Shown one piece after another: positions 1 through 8,819 of a stretch of DNA of 64,000 nt. The DNA lies in the NCBI GenBank assembly GCA_937873035.1, contig CALMVA010000017.1:1-64000 (forward strand). The letters are read 5' to 3'. The notes below the pieces were generated by a model. The model had not been told where the DNA came from. It did no database searches and worked only from the letters and a program-made list of their open reading frames with translations. A program made the position numbers and the translations under genes. Origin of the DNA: an uncultured Sphingomonadaceae bacterium (lineage in GTDB: Bacteria; Pseudomonadota; Alphaproteobacteria; Sphingomonadales; Sphingomonadaceae). How positions within the stretch are numbered: the stretch's first letter is position 1; each line of letters opens with the position of its first letter.

Positions 1-257
1 TTCTTATAGTCGCACACCATAAGTTCGACAGCGCCGCCATTGGTCTGCGCCTGTAACGTCATCTGTCCATCGTCAGACTTGAGCGTCGCGCCCAGAAGTG
101 CGGTTACAACCAGCGCCTCGGCCAGCAGCTTCTCGATTGCAGGCGGATAGCCGTGCGCTGCAAGAATCTGCTCCATAACCGGGCCGAGTCGCACCAGCCG
201 TCCGCGCGCATGGCGGCTGGCGATGGTAAAGCCGATGACGCGATCAACATCGCTCAT
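1..257 (-). CDS. hslO: Hsp33 redox-regulated chaperone, N-terminal fragment (cut by window edge)
   Basis: The reading frame starts at ATG 257 (minus strand) and runs off the left edge, giving about 85 residues that begin [20 protein letters not shown]. The pattern (start of the fold, a [12 protein letters not shown] stretch, then [17 protein letters not shown]) matches the N-terminal domain of Hsp33, a cytosolic holdase activated by oxidation. The C-terminal zinc-binding cysteines that would confirm it lie outside the window. Its start overlaps the argF stop by four bases (ATGA), so it is probably the last gene of an argD-argF-hslO operon, a common alphaproteobacterial order. Identity rests on the N-terminal domain only. 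Confidence 0.85.
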   Translation of the reverse strand, partial: MSDVDRVIGFTIASRHARGRLVRLGPVMEQILAAHGYPPAIEKLLAEALVVTALLGATLKSDDGQMTLQAQTNGGAVELMVCDYK

Positions 258-1183
258 CCGAGCAAGCCCATGGCCCACAGCAGAATCGATTTTTGCGCGT
301 GGATGCGGTTTTCTGCCTCGTCCCAGATCAGCGACTGCGGGCCATCCAGCACAGAATCGGTTGCCTCTTCGCCGCGATGGGCTGGCAGGCAATGGAGGAA
401 GTGCGCATCGGGTTTGGCCCGCGCCATCAGCGCGTCATTGACCTGAAAGGGGAACATCGCAGCAATTTTGTTGTGCGCATGGGCCTGCCCCATTGACACC
501 CAGGTGTCGGTCACGACCACATCCGCGCCCGCGACAGCTTCACCGGCATCGTGCAGAATGTCGATGCGCGCGCCCCGTGCACGGGCCTGCTCGACAAATA
601 TCGCATCCGGTTCATAGCCCTTGGGGCAGCCGACGCGGACGTTGAACTTCATCAGCCCCGCCGCCTCGATGATCGAGGCGAGCACATTATTGCCATCGCC
701 CAGCCACGCGACCTCCAGCCCCGGCAGCGCCTTGCCCTGCTCAAGGATGGTCAACAGGTCGGCGACGATCTGGCAGGGGTGCGAAAGGTCGGTCAGGCCG
801 TTGACGACCGGCACCGAGCCATATTCAGCCAGTTCTTCGATCTTGGCGTGATCGTCCGTGCGGATCACGATGGCGTCAACCATGCGTGAAAGGACGCGCG
901 CCGTATCCGCCACCGTCTCCCCGCGACCAAGCTGCATCTGCCCAGCCGCCATGAACATGGCGTCGCCACCCAGCTGCCGCATCGCCATTTCAAAGCTCAC
1001 GCGCGTGCGCGTCGAGTTTTTTTCGAAGATCATACCCAGCGTATGGTGCGCAAGCGGCGCATCGGCATCGGGCTTGCCCTTGGGCCAGCCCTTGCGCGCG
1101 GCCTTGCGCGTCATGGCATCGTTCAGGATGGCCGCAAGCGCATCACCACCAGCATCGGCGAGGTTGAGGAAGTGCCGCGTCAT
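254..1183 (-). CDS. argF: Ornithine carbamoyltransferase
   Basis: This 309-residue enzyme condenses ornithine and carbamoyl phosphate to citrulline in arginine synthesis, in the cytosol. The carbamoyl-phosphate loop S-T-R-T-R is at residues 57-61. HPCQIVADL and the ornithine-binding [12 protein letters not shown] segment follow in the usual order, and the length is normal for the family. Its start overlaps the argD stop and its stop overlaps the hslO start, both as ATGA, so the three genes are almost certainly co-transcribed and translationally coupled. Confidence 0.97.
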   Translation of the reverse strand: MTRHFLNLADAGGDALAAILNDAMTRKAARKGWPKGKPDADAPLAHHTLGMIFEKNSTRTRVSFEMAMRQLGGDAMFMAAGQMQLGRGETVADTARVLSRMVDAIVIRTDDHAKIEELAEYGSVPVVNGLTDLSHPCQIVADLLTILEQGKALPGLEVAWLGDGNNVLASIIEAAGLMKFNVRVGCPKGYEPDAIFVEQARARGARIDILHDAGEAVAGADVVVTDTWVSMGQAHAHNKIAAMFPFQVNDALMARAKPDAHFLHCLPAHRGEEATDSVLDGPQSLIWDEAENRIHAQKSILLWAMGLLG

Positions 1184-2370
1184 GCGGCATCAGGCAGCTC
1201 AAAGCTTGCCGCCCCCGCCGAGAGCTTTTCAATGCACTCCGCAATATGGTTTTCATCAATGACGAGCGGCGGCAGGATGCGCACCACATTGTCGCCCGCC
1301 GCGACCGTCAGCAGGCCGTGATTGTCGCGCAGGTGCGCCACAAATGCGCGGCTATCATGCTTGAGCTTGAGGCCGAGCATCAGCCCCATGCCACGCACGC
1401 TTTCAAACAGATTATCATGGTTCGGGATGAGCTGTTCAAGGCTCGCACGCAGGCGATCACTTGTCGCGCGGACCTGCTCCATGAAACCCGGCTCAAGAAT
1501 GACGTCGAGCACCGCCATACCTGCCGCGCAGGCCAGCGGATTGCCGCCATAAGTGCTGCCATGGGTACCGATGACCATGCCTGACGCGGCCTTTTCAGTC
1601 GCAAGACACGCACCGAGCGGAAATCCGCCGCCAATGCCCTTGGCCGAGGCCATGATGTCTGGCGTGATGCCATATTGCTCGTGCGCATAAAGCGTGCCGG
1701 TGCGCGCAACGCCGCACTGCACTTCGTCAAACACGAGCATCAGGTCCTTCTCGTCGCAAATCGAACGCAGGCCCTTGAGGAAGGCCGGGCTTGCGGGGCG
1801 GATGCCGCCTTCACCCTGCACGGGTTCAACAAGGAAACCCGCCGTGTTTTCATCAACGGCCGCACGCGCAGCTTCAAGATCGTCAAACGGCACGACGACA
1901 AAGCCTTCAAGCAGCGGCGCAAAGCCATCGCGCAGCTTTTCCTGATCGGTCGCCGAGATCGTCGCCATCGTGCGACCATGGAAGGCGTTCTTGAAGGTAA
2001 TCAGCACATTTTTGTGCGGATTGCCCTTGGCGTGGTGATAGCGCCGCGCCGTCTTGATCGCGCATTCCACCGCTTCCGCGCCCGAATTGGTCAGGAACAC
2101 GGTGTCGGCGAAGGTGTTATCGACCAGACGCTGCGCAAAAGCCTCGCCCTGCGGGCTACCATAAAGGTTCGACACGTGCATCAGCGTCGCGGCCTGATCG
2201 GCGATGGCCTTTGTCAGATGCGGGTGACCATGGCCAAGCAGGTTGACGGCGATGCCGCTGGCGAAATCAAGCGCACGTCGACCATCCTCGCTGATGAGGT
2301 AAGACCCCTCCCCCTTTACCGGGCGAAAGCCGCACCGCGGGTAAACAGGCATCAAGGGCGTGATCGTCAT
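1180..2370 (-). CDS. argD: Acetylornithine/succinyldiaminopimelate aminotransferase
   Basis: This is a 396-residue class III PLP aminotransferase that converts N-acetylglutamate semialdehyde to N-acetylornithine, the step that feeds arg[12 protein letters not shown] and the PLP lysine in [12 protein letters not shown] are visible. An upstream in-frame ATG at 2469 exists, but ATG 2370 ([14 protein letters not shown]) is preferred: it has a strong ribosome site (AGAAGGAGG) at proper spacing, and the longer form would run through the terminator hairpin at 2403-2428. The family often also serves lysine synthesis (DapC); the sequence alone does not decide this. Confidence 0.95.
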   Translation of the reverse strand: MTITPLMPVYPRCGFRPVKGEGSYLISEDGRRALDFASGIAVNLLGHGHPHLTKAIADQAATLMHVSNLYGSPQGEAFAQRLVDNTFADTVFLTNSGAEAVECAIKTARRYHHAKGNPHKNVLITFKNAFHGRTMATISATDQEKLRDGFAPLLEGFVVVPFDDLEAARAAVDENTAGFLVEPVQGEGGIRPASPAFLKGLRSICDEKDLMLVFDEVQCGVARTGTLYAHEQYGITPDIMASAKGIGGGFPLGACLATEKAASGMVIGTHGSTYGGNPLACAAGMAVLDVILEPGFMEQVRATSDRLRASLEQLIPNHDNLFESVRGMGLMLGLKLKHDSRAFVAHLRDNHGLLTVAAGDNVVRILPPLVIDENHIAECIEKLSAGAASFELPDAA

Positions 2371-2402
2371 GGCAGTCTGCCTCCTTCTAAGCCGCAATAC
2401 AA

Positions 2403-2428
2403 AAAGGCGGCCAATCCGGGCCGCCTTT
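2403..2428 (-). terminator. Rho-independent terminator after the ABC-2 permease gene
   Basis: There is a perfect 10-bp inverted repeat (AAAGGCGGCC and GGCCGCCTTT) with a 6-base loop. Read on the minus strand it is followed by a run of T. It sits just downstream of the permease stop at 2499 and upstream of the argD start, so it separates the two minus-strand units. Confidence 0.85.
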
Positions 2429-2498
2429 GAGCGAGACCGGCTTATACCGGGCAGAAAATGCGCCGACAACCCCCGGCGAAATCAGATGAAAAACACCT

Positions 2499-3326
2499 TC
2501 AACTCTTTATCTTCCAGCCTGTCTTCAACAGCAGATAGCAAGTTGCGGCGAGCACAACATTAATGCCAACGAGCAGCGCAATGCCAAACCCTAGCGGAAT
2601 ATCCGCCTGACCGATAAAGCCGTAGCGGAAGCCCGATATTGCATAATGAAACGGGTTCGCATGGCTGATTGCCGCGAACGTCGGAGCCAGCTTGTCAACC
2701 GAGTAAAAGGTGCCTGACAGCAGCGCGAGCGGCGCGACGACGAAATTGGTGACAGCGGCCGCATGGTCAAACTTCTCCGCCCAGATTGAGGTCAACACGC
2801 CCATGAAGGCGAGCATGAACGATCCCAGCAGGCCAAAAAGCGCAATTGCCCAGATATGGCGGGGCATTACGTGCACATCGGGCCAGAACATCATCGCGCC
2901 CCAAATCGCGAACCCCACCAGCACCGCGCGGGTGGCGGCAGCGCCCGCAAGCCCGAACAGAACCTCGGCCGTCGAAAGCGGTGGCATCAGGTAATCAACA
3001 ATCGTGCCCTGAATTTTGCCGACAAGCAGCGAGAAGCTGGAATTGGCGAACGCATTTTGCATCATGCCCATGATGATGAGGCCGGGAGCCAGGAAATCCG
3101 GGAAGGAAACGCCGAGAACCTCACGCTTCACGCGGCCGAGAGCGACTGTGAAAATTACCAGATAAAGCAGCGTCGTGAGCGCCGGAGCCCATATCGTTTG
3201 GAGCTGCACCTTGAAAAAGCGGCGCACCTCCTTCAAATAGAGGGCTTGCAACCCACCCCAGTTGACCGAACGGATGGCCGGAACGCCGGGCTGGTTGCGT
3301 ATTGCAATTTCGGACTCGCTGTTCAT
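2499..3326 (-). CDS. ABC-2 type transporter permease
   Basis: This 275-residue integral membrane protein has about six hydrophobic segments and the ABC-2 permease pattern, including a conserved ALLSGTFYSVDKLAP-like segment and a C-terminal LLLKTGWKIKS tail. It belongs to the NodJ/KpsM/YadH-type exporter permeases. The start chosen is ATG 3326 (MNSESEIAI); the longer frame to 3425 would overlap the divergent gcrA start. Such permeases need an ATP-binding partner, which is usually adjacent, but none is found beside it here. The exported substrate cannot be read from the sequence. Confidence 0.85.
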   Translation of the reverse strand: MNSESEIAIRNQPGVPAIRSVNWGGLQALYLKEVRRFFKVQLQTIWAPALTTLLYLVIFTVALGRVKREVLGVSFPDFLAPGLIIMGMMQNAFANSSFSLLVGKIQGTIVDYLMPPLSTAEVLFGLAGAAATRAVLVGFAIWGAMMFWPDVHVMPRHIWAIALFGLLGSFMLAFMGVLTSIWAEKFDHAAAVTNFVVAPLALLSGTFYSVDKLAPTFAAISHANPFHYAISGFRYGFIGQADIPLGFGIALLVGINVVLAATCYLLLKTGWKIKS

Positions 3327-3329
3327 GAC

Positions 3330-3358
3330 ACAATCGCCTATCGGCTGCTGCCGATTGT
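3330..3358. promoter_or_regulatory. Dyad symmetry in the gcrA/ABC-permease divergent promoter region
   Basis: Outer arms ACAATCG (3330-3336) and CGATTGT (3352-3358) enclose a tighter hairpin, ATCGGC and GCCGAT with a 4-base spacer (3340-3355). It occupies the short gap between the divergent starts at 3326 and 3403, so it could be an operator or a 5'-UTR structure. No bound factor can be named. Confidence 0.4.
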
Positions 3359-3402
3359 CGCAAGAGTGGCGGTCAGTCCAACTGGTTTGAAGTGGTGAGC
3401 AA

Positions 3403-4077
3403 ATGTCCTGGACCGATGAACGCATCGATCAACTGAAATCGATGTGGAGCAAGGGGATGACCGCATCCCAGATTGCCGAAGAACTGGGTGGCGTCAGCCG
3501 CAACGCGGTGATCGGCAAGGCTCATCGCCTTGGCCTCCAGTCCCGCCCCTCGCCTGTAAAGGCGAGCGATGGTGAAGATGCGCCTGCCCGCAAGCCTGCG
3601 GCACCGCGCGTCAAGGCCGCACCGGCAGCAGCAGCGGCAGCGCCTGCCCCCAAGCCGCAACCCGCGCCGCGCGCCGCAGCGCCTGCCGCGCCCGCCCAGC
3701 CCACGGCTCCGCGCTCTACCAATCCCGACCAGATGCCGCCGACGATCCGTTCGATCGGTCCGGGTGGCTTCATCCGTCAGAACCCCGGTGAACAAAGCTC
3801 GCCGCCGCCGCCCGCGCCACCGCGCCGTCTGGTGCCCGCGCGTCCCAGCCCGGAAATCGCCGACAAGACTTCGCTGCTCGATCTGAATGATCGCATTTGC
3901 AAATGGCCGCTCGGCCATCCCGGCGAGCCCGATTTCCACTTCTGTGGCGATAAGGTGAACCCCGGTTTCCCTTATTGTGTGGAACATTGCGGCCTTGCTT
4001 ATCAGGCGCAGATGCCCCGCCGCGACCGCAAGCCGCTTCCCTTTGCCGTGCCCGGTGCGAAGCCCAGCGGGGGATAA
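3403..4077 (+). CDS. gcrA: GcrA cell-cycle regulator
   Basis: This 224-residue alphaproteobacterial transcription regulator acts with sigma-70 RNA polymerase at promoters carrying CcrM-methylated GANTC. Residues 1-45 (MSWTDERIDQLKSMWSKG, then SQIAEEL and RNAVIGKAHRLGL) are the typical helix-turn-helix. Residues about 48-150 are a long Ala/Pro-rich linker. The C-terminal part carries the conserved C-K-W-P-G-P segment, FHFCG and CVEHCGLAY. The linker makes it longer than the roughly 170 residues of the Caulobacter protein. It stands alone, divergent from the ABC permease and 50 bp upstream of parE, whose promoter region holds a GACTC site. Confidence 0.95.
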   Translation: MSWTDERIDQLKSMWSKGMTASQIAEELGGVSRNAVIGKAHRLGLQSRPSPVKASDGEDAPARKPAAPRVKAAPAAAAAAPAPKPQPAPRAAAPAAPAQPTAPRSTNPDQMPPTIRSIGPGGFIRQNPGEQSSPPPPAPPRRLVPARPSPEIADKTSLLDLNDRICKWPLGHPGEPDFHFCGDKVNPGFPYCVEHCGLAYQAQMPRRDRKPLPFAVPGAKPSGG

Positions 4078-4091
4078 GTCGAAAACCGCAC

Positions 4092-4121
4092 TTGCGCGGC
4101 TGACTCTGGCGGCCCTATAGC
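4092..4121 (+). promoter_or_regulatory. Candidate parE promoter with GANTC site
   Basis: In the 50 bp between gcrA and parE, TTGCGC (4092-4097) and TATAGC (4116-4121) are separated by 18 bases, a plausible -35/-10 pair. A GACTC sequence (4102-4106), a CcrM methylation site, lies between them. This is an inference from spacing and motif match only. The region before the parE ATG has no strong ribosome-binding sequence. Confidence 0.35.
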
Positions 4122-4127
4122 GCGGCC

Positions 4128-6104
4128 ATGTCCGACGATCTGTTTGCGTCCTCCTCCGCGGTTTCAGGCAGCTACGACGCGTCGTCGATCGAGGTTCTTG
4201 AGGGCCTTGAGCCAGTCCGCAGGCGCCCCGGTATGTATATCGGGGGAACGGATGAGCGGGCCTTCCACCATCTGGCGGCCGAAGTTCTCGACAATGCGAT
4301 GGACGAAGCCGTTGCAGGCCACGCGACGCGCATCGAGATCAGCCTTGAAAGCGGCAATCGCCTGACGATTACGGACAATGGTCGCGGTATTCCCGTTGAC
4401 CCGCATCCGAAATTTCCTGACAAATCGGCGCTTGAGGTCATTCTCTCGACACTCCACTCTGGCGGCAAGTTCAACGGCAAGGCCTATGCCACGTCGGGCG
4501 GCCTGCACGGCGTGGGCGTGTCGGTGGTCAATGCGCTGTCGAGCGCAACCATCATTGAAGTGGCCCGCAACAAGGAATTGTTCCGCCAACGCTTCTCCAA
4601 GGGCCAGACGCTTGGCCCGCTCGAAAAACTTGGCCCGGTCAACAACCGGCGCGGAACGAGCGTCACTTTTACGCCCGACACTGAAATTTTCGGCGAGATG
4701 AACTTTAAGCCTGCTCGCCTGTTCCGGCTGGCGCGCTCCAAAGCCTATCTGTTTGCAGGCGTCGAAATCCGCTGGAAGTGCGCTGGCGATCTGATCTCGG
4801 ACGATACGCCTGCGGAAGCTGCGTTCCAGTTTCCCGGTGGCCTTGCCGACCATCTGCGTGAACAGGTGGGTGAGCGCGAATGCGTGACTGCCGACTTTTT
4901 TTCTGGCCGACAGGAGTTTCCAGAAGAGCAAGGGCGCGTTGAATGGGCCGTCGCCTGGCCGCTCTGGTCTGAAGGCAGCTACAGCTATTATTGCAACACC
5001 ATCCCGACGCCCGATGGCGGCACGCACGAAGCCGGCATTCGCGCAGCCATCGTCAAGGGTATTCGCGCTTTTGGCGCGCTCGTTGGGCAGAAGAAGGCCG
5101 AAGGGCTTCAGGCGGAAGACGTTGTCGTCGGTGGGGAGATCATGCTCTCGGTCTTCATCCGTGATCCGCAATTCCAGAGCCAGACCAAGGACCGGCTGAC
5201 ATCTCCCGAAGCTGCAAAGCTGGTGGAAAATGCCGTCCGCGATCATTTTGACCATTTCCTTGCCGACAATATGGAGCGCGGCAAGGCGCTGCTCGGCTTC
5301 GTGCTGGACCGGATGGATGACCGGCTTCGTCGCAAGGCCGAAAAGGAAATCAAGCGCAAGACGGCAACCTCGGCGCGCAAGCTGCGTCTGCCCGGCAAAC
5401 TTACCGATTGCTCGGAGGATGGCCCCGAAGGCACCGAGTTGTTTATCGTGGAAGGCGATAGCGCCGGAGGCTCCGCCAAGCAGGCGCGTGATCGCAAGAC
5501 GCAGGCCATTCTCCCCATTCGCGGCAAGATCCTGAACGTCGCCTCGGCCACTGCAGACAAGATCCGCGCCAATTCCGAAATCGCCGATCTTGGCCTCGCG
5601 CTGGGCTGCGGGATGCGCAAGGACTGCAACCCCGATCTGTTGCGCTATGATCGCATCGTCATCATGACCGATGCCGACGTTGACGGTGCTCACATCGCAA
5701 CGCTGCTGATGACCTTCTTCTTCCAGGAAATGCCCGAAGTCGTCCGTCAGGGGCATCTTTATATTGCGCAGCCGCCGCTCTACCGCCTGACGGTGGGAGC
5801 AAAATCAATCTACGCCCGCGATGATGCGCATCGGCAGGAGATTGAAAATGGCGCATTCAAGGGCAAAAAAGTTGAGGTAGGCCGCTTCAAGGGGCTGGGT
5901 GAAATGAACCCCGGCCAATTGAAGGAGACGACGATGGACCCTAAAACAAGGTCGCTCATCCGAGTCACGCTGCCGCAGGAATACGAAGAACGTGCCGGTG
6001 TCCGCGATCTTGTTGACCGGCTGATGGGGAAAAATCCTGAGCACCGATTCCAGTTTATTCAGGAAAACGCCGCGCGGGTAGATGAAGAGGTAATTGACGC
6101 ATGA
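4128..6104 (+). CDS. parE: DNA topoisomerase IV subunit B
   Basis: This 658-residue ATPase subunit of topoisomerase IV works with ParC to decatenate replicated chromosomes. An N-terminal GHKL ATPase is visible (EVLDNAMDEA, DNGRGIP, then the STLHSGGKF and GGLHGVGVSVVNAL lid). The transducer domain follows, then TOPRIM with EGDSAGGSAKQARDR and the DADVDGAHI metal site. The short length and PIRGKILNV context favour ParE over GyrB, which is about 800 residues in this group. Its stop overlaps the start of the cytochrome lipoprotein gene (ATGA), an unexpected functional pairing. Confidence 0.95.
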   Translation: MSDDLFASSSAVSGSYDASSIEVLEGLEPVRRRPGMYIGGTDERAFHHLAAEVLDNAMDEAVAGHATRIEISLESGNRLTITDNGRGIPVDPHPKFPDKSALEVILSTLHSGGKFNGKAYATSGGLHGVGVSVVNALSSATIIEVARNKELFRQRFSKGQTLGPLEKLGPVNNRRGTSVTFTPDTEIFGEMNFKPARLFRLARSKAYLFAGVEIRWKCAGDLISDDTPAEAAFQFPGGLADHLREQVGERECVTADFFSGRQEFPEEQGRVEWAVAWPLWSEGSYSYYCNTIPTPDGGTHEAGIRAAIVKGIRAFGALVGQKKAEGLQAEDVVVGGEIMLSVFIRDPQFQSQTKDRLTSPEAAKLVENAVRDHFDHFLADNMERGKALLGFVLDRMDDRLRRKAEKEIKRKTATSARKLRLPGKLTDCSEDGPEGTELFIVEGDSAGGSAKQARDRKTQAILPIRGKILNVASATADKIRANSEIADLGLALGCGMRKDCNPDLLRYDRIVIMTDADVDGAHIATLLMTFFFQEMPEVVRQGHLYIAQPPLYRLTVGAKSIYARDDAHRQEIENGAFKGKKVEVGRFKGLGEMNPGQLKETTMDPKTRSLIRVTLPQEYEERAGVRDLVDRLMGKNPEHRFQFIQENAARVDEEVIDA

Positions 6105-6535
6105 AGAAGCTTATCGTTCTCGCCGCCATTGCAACGCTTGCCGGTTGTGGTTCAAAGCCCGCCGACGAGACCTCGACGACCGAAACCACCACCGAAACCA
6201 CCAGCACGGAAACGGTGAGCACCGAAACCGCATCGGCTGATGCGCGCCCGGCGGCCTTTGCCCAATGCGCGGCCTGCCACACTATTGCCAAAGATGCGCC
6301 AAACGGGCTTGGCCCCAATTTGTGGGCCGTTGCAGGCACCAAGGCGGGCGACATCAAAGGATATGATTTCTCGCCCGCGCTCAAGGCTTCCGGCCTGACG
6401 TGGGATGAAGCCACGCTCGACAAGTGGCTCGAAAATCCGCGCACGCTGGTTCCCGGCACCAAAATGTCCTTCGCGGGCATCACCGATGCCGCCAAGCGCA
6501 AGGAGCTTGTGACCTGGCTGATGGCGCAGAAGTAA
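6101..6535 (+). CDS. Lipoprotein c-type cytochrome (class I)
   Basis: The protein has 144 residues. A lipobox LAGC puts the lipidated cysteine at residue 16. A Thr/Glu/Ser-rich tether covers about residues 22-46, and a single haem domain follows with CAACH (Cys56, Cys59, His60) and a likely distal Met122 in PGTKMSF. It resembles the small mitochondrial-like c552/c550 cytochromes that shuttle electrons to terminal oxidases, anchored to the outer face of the inner membrane. It overlaps the parE stop by four bases. The low-complexity acidic tether is striking but fits a flexible membrane spacer. Confidence 0.9.
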   Translation: MKKLIVLAAIATLAGCGSKPADETSTTETTTETTSTETVSTETASADARPAAFAQCAACHTIAKDAPNGLGPNLWAVAGTKAGDIKGYDFSPALKASGLTWDEATLDKWLENPRTLVPGTKMSFAGITDAAKRKELVTWLMAQK

Positions 6536-6550
6536 CGCCAGATCACAATA

Positions 6551-6581
6551 TGCCGGGTGGCTTGATGTCAGGCGCCCGGCA
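6551..6581. terminator. Possible weak bidirectional terminator hairpin
   Basis: TGCCGGG (6551-6557) and CCCGGCA (6575-6581) pair across a 17-base loop between the convergent cytochrome and CitE-like genes. The right arm lies inside the last codons of the CitE-like gene, and there is no clear T-run on either side, so the call is tentative. Confidence 0.3.
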
Positions 6582-7386
6582 GGCGGGCGAGCAAGCGTTT
6601 CGCCATCTCAACGTGCATGGTTTCGATCATCCGGTCGCGGAAACGCTCTGCGCCGCCTGAAGCGGCGGCCACCAGCGCGCGCGCATCCTCGATTTCAGCG
6701 TCATCCGCCAGAAACGCGGCATTGGCGATCTCGATCTGATTGGGATGGATGAGCGTTTTCCCGTCGAAACCAAGCGCGCGCCCATCGCGACATTCCGCTT
6801 CCAGCCCTTCCGGGTCGGCTAGATCATTATAGACCGAATCAAGCGCCCAGATGCCTGCGGCCCGCGCGGCGAGCACGATTGACTGCAACGCCATCGACAT
6901 GGCGGCGCGCCCGCTGCTCGGTGGAAGGCGCAGCTCGTTTGCCAAATCATTCGCGCCGACCAGCAGGCCGGCAACCCCATCGGCTGCCGCGATCTGCGGG
7001 GCAGCCAAAACGCCCTTTGGCGTTTCGATCATCACGAGCAACGGCTTGCCAACAAGTTCTGCCACGCGCGCAGCCAGCTCGGCGCTTTCGACCTTGGGCA
7101 GCACCACAAGATCGCACGCAGCGTGCTGCACGGCCGCGACATCGCTCATATGCCATTGCGTATCGACCGCGTTGAGGCGGATGGCGGACAAACGCTCGCC
7201 AAAGCCCGTTACCATCGCCTCAACCGCGGCGATGCGGGCCTCATCCTTCATGCCAGGCTTCACCGCATCCTCAAGATCAAGAATAATCATGTCGGCGGGA
7301 AGCGAACGCGCCTTCTCAATGGCACGCGCATTGGAGGCGGGCATATAAAGCGCAGAACGCGGCGGAAGTGTCGTGTTAATGTCCAT
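6568..7386 (-). CDS. HpcH/HpaI aldolase / citrate lyase beta-like (CitE-like) C-C lyase
   Basis: A 272-residue TIM-barrel protein of the CitE-like family, whose members cleave or form acyl-CoA esters such as malyl-CoA or citramalyl-CoA. MIILDLEDAVKPGMKDEAR holds the metal-binding acidic residues. VVLPKVESAE, VMIETPKGVL and LLVGANDLANEL follow in family order. The ATG at 7386 (MDINTTLPPRSALYMPAS) is chosen because an upstream start at 7440 would overlap the divergent gene. No citrate lyase alpha or gamma gene is nearby, so it is a stand-alone lyase with unproven substrate. Confidence 0.85.
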   Translation of the reverse strand: MDINTTLPPRSALYMPASNARAIEKARSLPADMIILDLEDAVKPGMKDEARIAAVEAMVTGFGERLSAIRLNAVDTQWHMSDVAAVQHAACDLVVLPKVESAELAARVAELVGKPLLVMIETPKGVLAAPQIAAADGVAGLLVGANDLANELRLPPSSGRAAMSMALQSIVLAARAAGIWALDSVYNDLADPEGLEAECRDGRALGFDGKTLIHPNQIEIANAAFLADDAEIEDARALVAAASGGAERFRDRMIETMHVEMAKRLLARLPGA

Positions 7387-7451
7387 GCGATAATGCTTGG
7401 CGGAACAGGAGCGGCACGGCAATATCCCCCGTGCGCGCAAGGGAGGATTTC

Positions 7452-8366
7452 ATGGAAGGCTTTGCACTCATCCTCGTCGTTTTCGCGGTAATTTTCGTAA
7501 TTATGGGAATTACCGTCGTTCGGCAGGGTTTTGTCTATACAATTGAACGCTTTGGCCGTTTTACGCACACCGCTCTTCCCGGCTTCAACTTCATCCTTCC
7601 CTTTGTCGATCGCGTCGGTCGCAAGGTGAACATGATGGAGCAGGTGCTCGATATTCCGGGGCAAGAGATCATCACCAAAGACAATGCGATGGTGGGTGTG
7701 GACGCCGTGGTGTTCTTTCAGGTGCTCGATCCCGCCAAGGCGGCCTATGAAGTCTCTGACCTGTTCATCGCCATCATGCAGATCACGACGACCAACTTGC
7801 GCACGGTGATGGGCTCGATGGACCTCGACGAAACGCTTTCAAAGCGCGACGAAATCAATGCCCGGCTGCTGAGCGTGGTCGATCATGCAACCAGCCCATG
7901 GGGCGTGAAGCTCACGCGCGTTGAGGTGAAGGACATTCGCCCGCCCGCGGATATTTCAAACGCAATGGCGCGCCAGATGAAGGCCGAGCGTGAGAAACGC
8001 GCGCAAATTCTTGAGGCAGAAGGCCTGAAGAGCGCCGAAGTGCTGCGTGCCGAAGGGCAGAAGCAGGCGCAGATCCTTGAAGCAGAAGGCCGGCGGGAAG
8101 CCGCCTTTCGCGATGCCGAAGCGCGCGAGCGCGAAGCCGAGGCCGAAGCCAAGGCGACACAGATGGTTTCCGAAGCGATTGCGGGCGGAAATGCACAGGC
8201 GATCAACTATTTCATTGCGCAGAAATATGTCGATGCAGTCGGCCAGTTCGCCACCTCACCCAATGCAAAAACCATCCTCTTCCCGGTCGAAGCGACGCAA
8301 TTGATCGGCACGCTGGGCGGCATCAGCGAAATCGCCAAGGATGCGCTGGGCGCCAAGGAGAAATAA
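7452..8366 (+). CDS. SPFH/Band 7 family membrane protein (QmcA/stomatin-like)
   Basis: The protein has 304 residues: one N-terminal membrane helix (residues about 2-25), an SPFH domain (LPGFNFILPFVDRVGRK, then TKDNAMVGVDAVVFFQV), and a long charged Ala/Glu coiled coil (residues about 180-250). ATG 7452 follows GGGAGGATTTC, a good ribosome site, so the upstream in-frame ATG at 7431 is not used. Stomatin-like proteins form oligomeric membrane scaffolds. A NfeD-type partner begins two bases after its stop, the classic slipin/NfeD pairing, which supports membrane quality control rather than HflKC. Confidence 0.92.
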   Translation: MEGFALILVVFAVIFVIMGITVVRQGFVYTIERFGRFTHTALPGFNFILPFVDRVGRKVNMMEQVLDIPGQEIITKDNAMVGVDAVVFFQVLDPAKAAYEVSDLFIAIMQITTTNLRTVMGSMDLDETLSKRDEINARLLSVVDHATSPWGVKLTRVEVKDIRPPADISNAMARQMKAEREKRAQILEAEGLKSAEVLRAEGQKQAQILEAEGRREAAFRDAEAREREAEAEAKATQMVSEAIAGGNAQAINYFIAQKYVDAVGQFATSPNAKTILFPVEATQLIGTLGGISEIAKDALGAKEK

Positions 8367-8367
8367 T

Positions 8368-8811
8368 ATGAACTGGCTTGGTGATCTTGCGCCGCATTGG
8401 TTCTGGCTTTCCGCAGGTGCGCTGCTTGCGGCAGCTGAAATGCTCGCGCCCGGATTTTTCCTCATCTGGCTGGGCGTTGCCGCAGTTGTGACAGGCATGA
8501 TCGCGCTTGCCCTGCCCATTGGCTTTCCGGCGCAGCTGGTTGTGTTTGCCGGGCTGGCAATTGTTTCGGTTCAGGTCAGCCGCAAATGGTTCCGTATGGA
8601 TACAACCGAAAGCGAAGACCCGCTGCTCAACGATCGCGCTGCGCGACTGGTTGGCGAGGTCGTGCAGGTCGTCGAGGCCATCGAGGCGGGCTCAGGCCGC
8701 GTCAAGGTGGGTGATGGCGTCTGGACCGCGACCGGACCCGATCTTCCCGAAGGAAGCCGGGCCCGGATTATCGCCGTCAAGGGAACGCGGCTAGAAATCG
8801 AGCCGGTCTGA
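8368..8811 (+). CDS. NfeD-like membrane protein (short form)
   Basis: The protein has 147 residues: two or three hydrophobic segments at residues about 8-75, then a C-terminal OB-fold-like domain (DRAARLVGEVVQVVEAIEAG, VGDGVWTATG, ARIIAVKGTRLEIEPV). That is the short NfeD1b layout with no ClpP-like protease domain. ATG 8368 follows AAGGAGAAATAAT. It is the operon partner of the SPFH protein and probably acts with it at the inner membrane. Confidence 0.9.
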   Translation: MNWLGDLAPHWFWLSAGALLAAAEMLAPGFFLIWLGVAAVVTGMIALALPIGFPAQLVVFAGLAIVSVQVSRKWFRMDTTESEDPLLNDRAARLVGEVVQVVEAIEAGSGRVKVGDGVWTATGPDLPEGSRARIIAVKGTRLEIEPV

Positions 8812-8819
8812 AACGGGCC

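Noticed and set aside
4164..5756. Long antisense open frame opposite parE (about 530 codons)
   Set aside because: It lies wholly opposite a clear parE and its product has no recognisable motif; long antisense frames are expected in GC-rich coding DNA.
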